Assembly: GCA_900769955.1 (NCBI GenBank)
Contig: CAAGIP010000097.1
Location: 1-5,331 of the forward strand
DNA length: 5,331 bases
Direction: 5' to 3'
Source: Spirochaetia bacterium
Lineage (GTDB): Bacteria; Spirochaetota; Spirochaetia; Sphaerochaetales; Sphaerochaetaceae
The position numbers and the translations under genes are program-made. The notes beneath the pieces are model-generated. The model saw nothing but the letters and a program-made list of their open reading frames with translations. It ran no database searches and had not been told where the DNA came from. This document shows positions 5,309-5,331 of this stretch, one piece after another. Numbering within the stretch: position 1 is the stretch's first letter; every line of letters begins with the position of its first letter.

Positions 5309-5331
5309 AGATCGGAAGAGCGTCGTGTAGG
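5309..5331 (+). other. Illumina TruSeq adapter sequence (library artefact)
   Basis: The window ends AGATCGGAAGAGC followed by GTCGTGTAGG, which is 23 bases identical to the start of the Illumina universal/read-2 adapter. It reads into the contig end, as when an untrimmed short insert is assembled. It should be removed. The preceding bases may also have low coverage. Confidence 0.97.

Noticed and set aside
5225..5331. Start of a further gene at the right end (several ATGs, minus frame also open)
   Set aside because: No ribosome binding site or recognisable peptide, and the last 23 bases are adapter, so frames running into them are meaningless.

Overview
This is probably a metagenomic contig end from a diderm bacterium, with Spirochaetota (Sphaerochaeta/Treponema relatives) as the best guess. 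The clue is the periplasmic binding protein. Its signal peptide ends LFA|QGAAEA and has no lipobox cysteine, so the protein should be free in a periplasm, and the Ala/Glu-rich start after cleavage resembles spirochaete exported proteins. The assignment rests on one protein and is tentative. The last 23 bases (5309-5331) are Illumina adapter, not genome, so real sequence stops at about 5308.

Layout. (1) 2-877: the 3' part of a cation diffusion facilitator metal exporter, cut by the window start. It has a DxxxD site in place of the zinc-type HxxxD, which suggests Mn(II) or Fe(II). (2) 878-1413: a 536-base interval without conventional genes, and the most interesting part of the window. An imperfect inverted repeat (995-1004 plus 1014-1027, against 1223-1236 plus 1256-1265) encloses a 39-codon minus-strand ORF. 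This ORF encodes a hydrophobic peptide with a basic tail and has a perfect 10-base Shine-Dalgarno sequence. Convergent promoters lie just outside the two repeat arms, and the leader can form two mutually exclusive hairpins that hide or expose the ribosome binding site. This is the architecture of a type I toxin-antitoxin locus. I do not recognise the peptide family. (3) 1359-5224: one tight plus-strand operon with its own promoter and a strong intrinsic terminator. It encodes a stand-alone ModE-like DNA-binding protein, a FecCD-type permease, a FepC-type ATPase, a class I SAM-dependent methyltransferase and a TroA/FepB-type periplasmic binding protein. Every gene overlaps the next by 4 to 14 bases, so translation is probably coupled. 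(4) 5225-5308: no feature seen.

How the genes work together. The operon is a complete BtuCD-type importer (binding protein, permease, ATPase). Its class takes up ferric chelates, haem, corrinoids or, in the Haemophilus MolABC system, molybdate/tungstate. The ModE-type regulator makes an oxyanion substrate attractive, but it lacks the molybdate-sensing domain and the methyltransferase has no known place in such a system. The substrate is therefore open.
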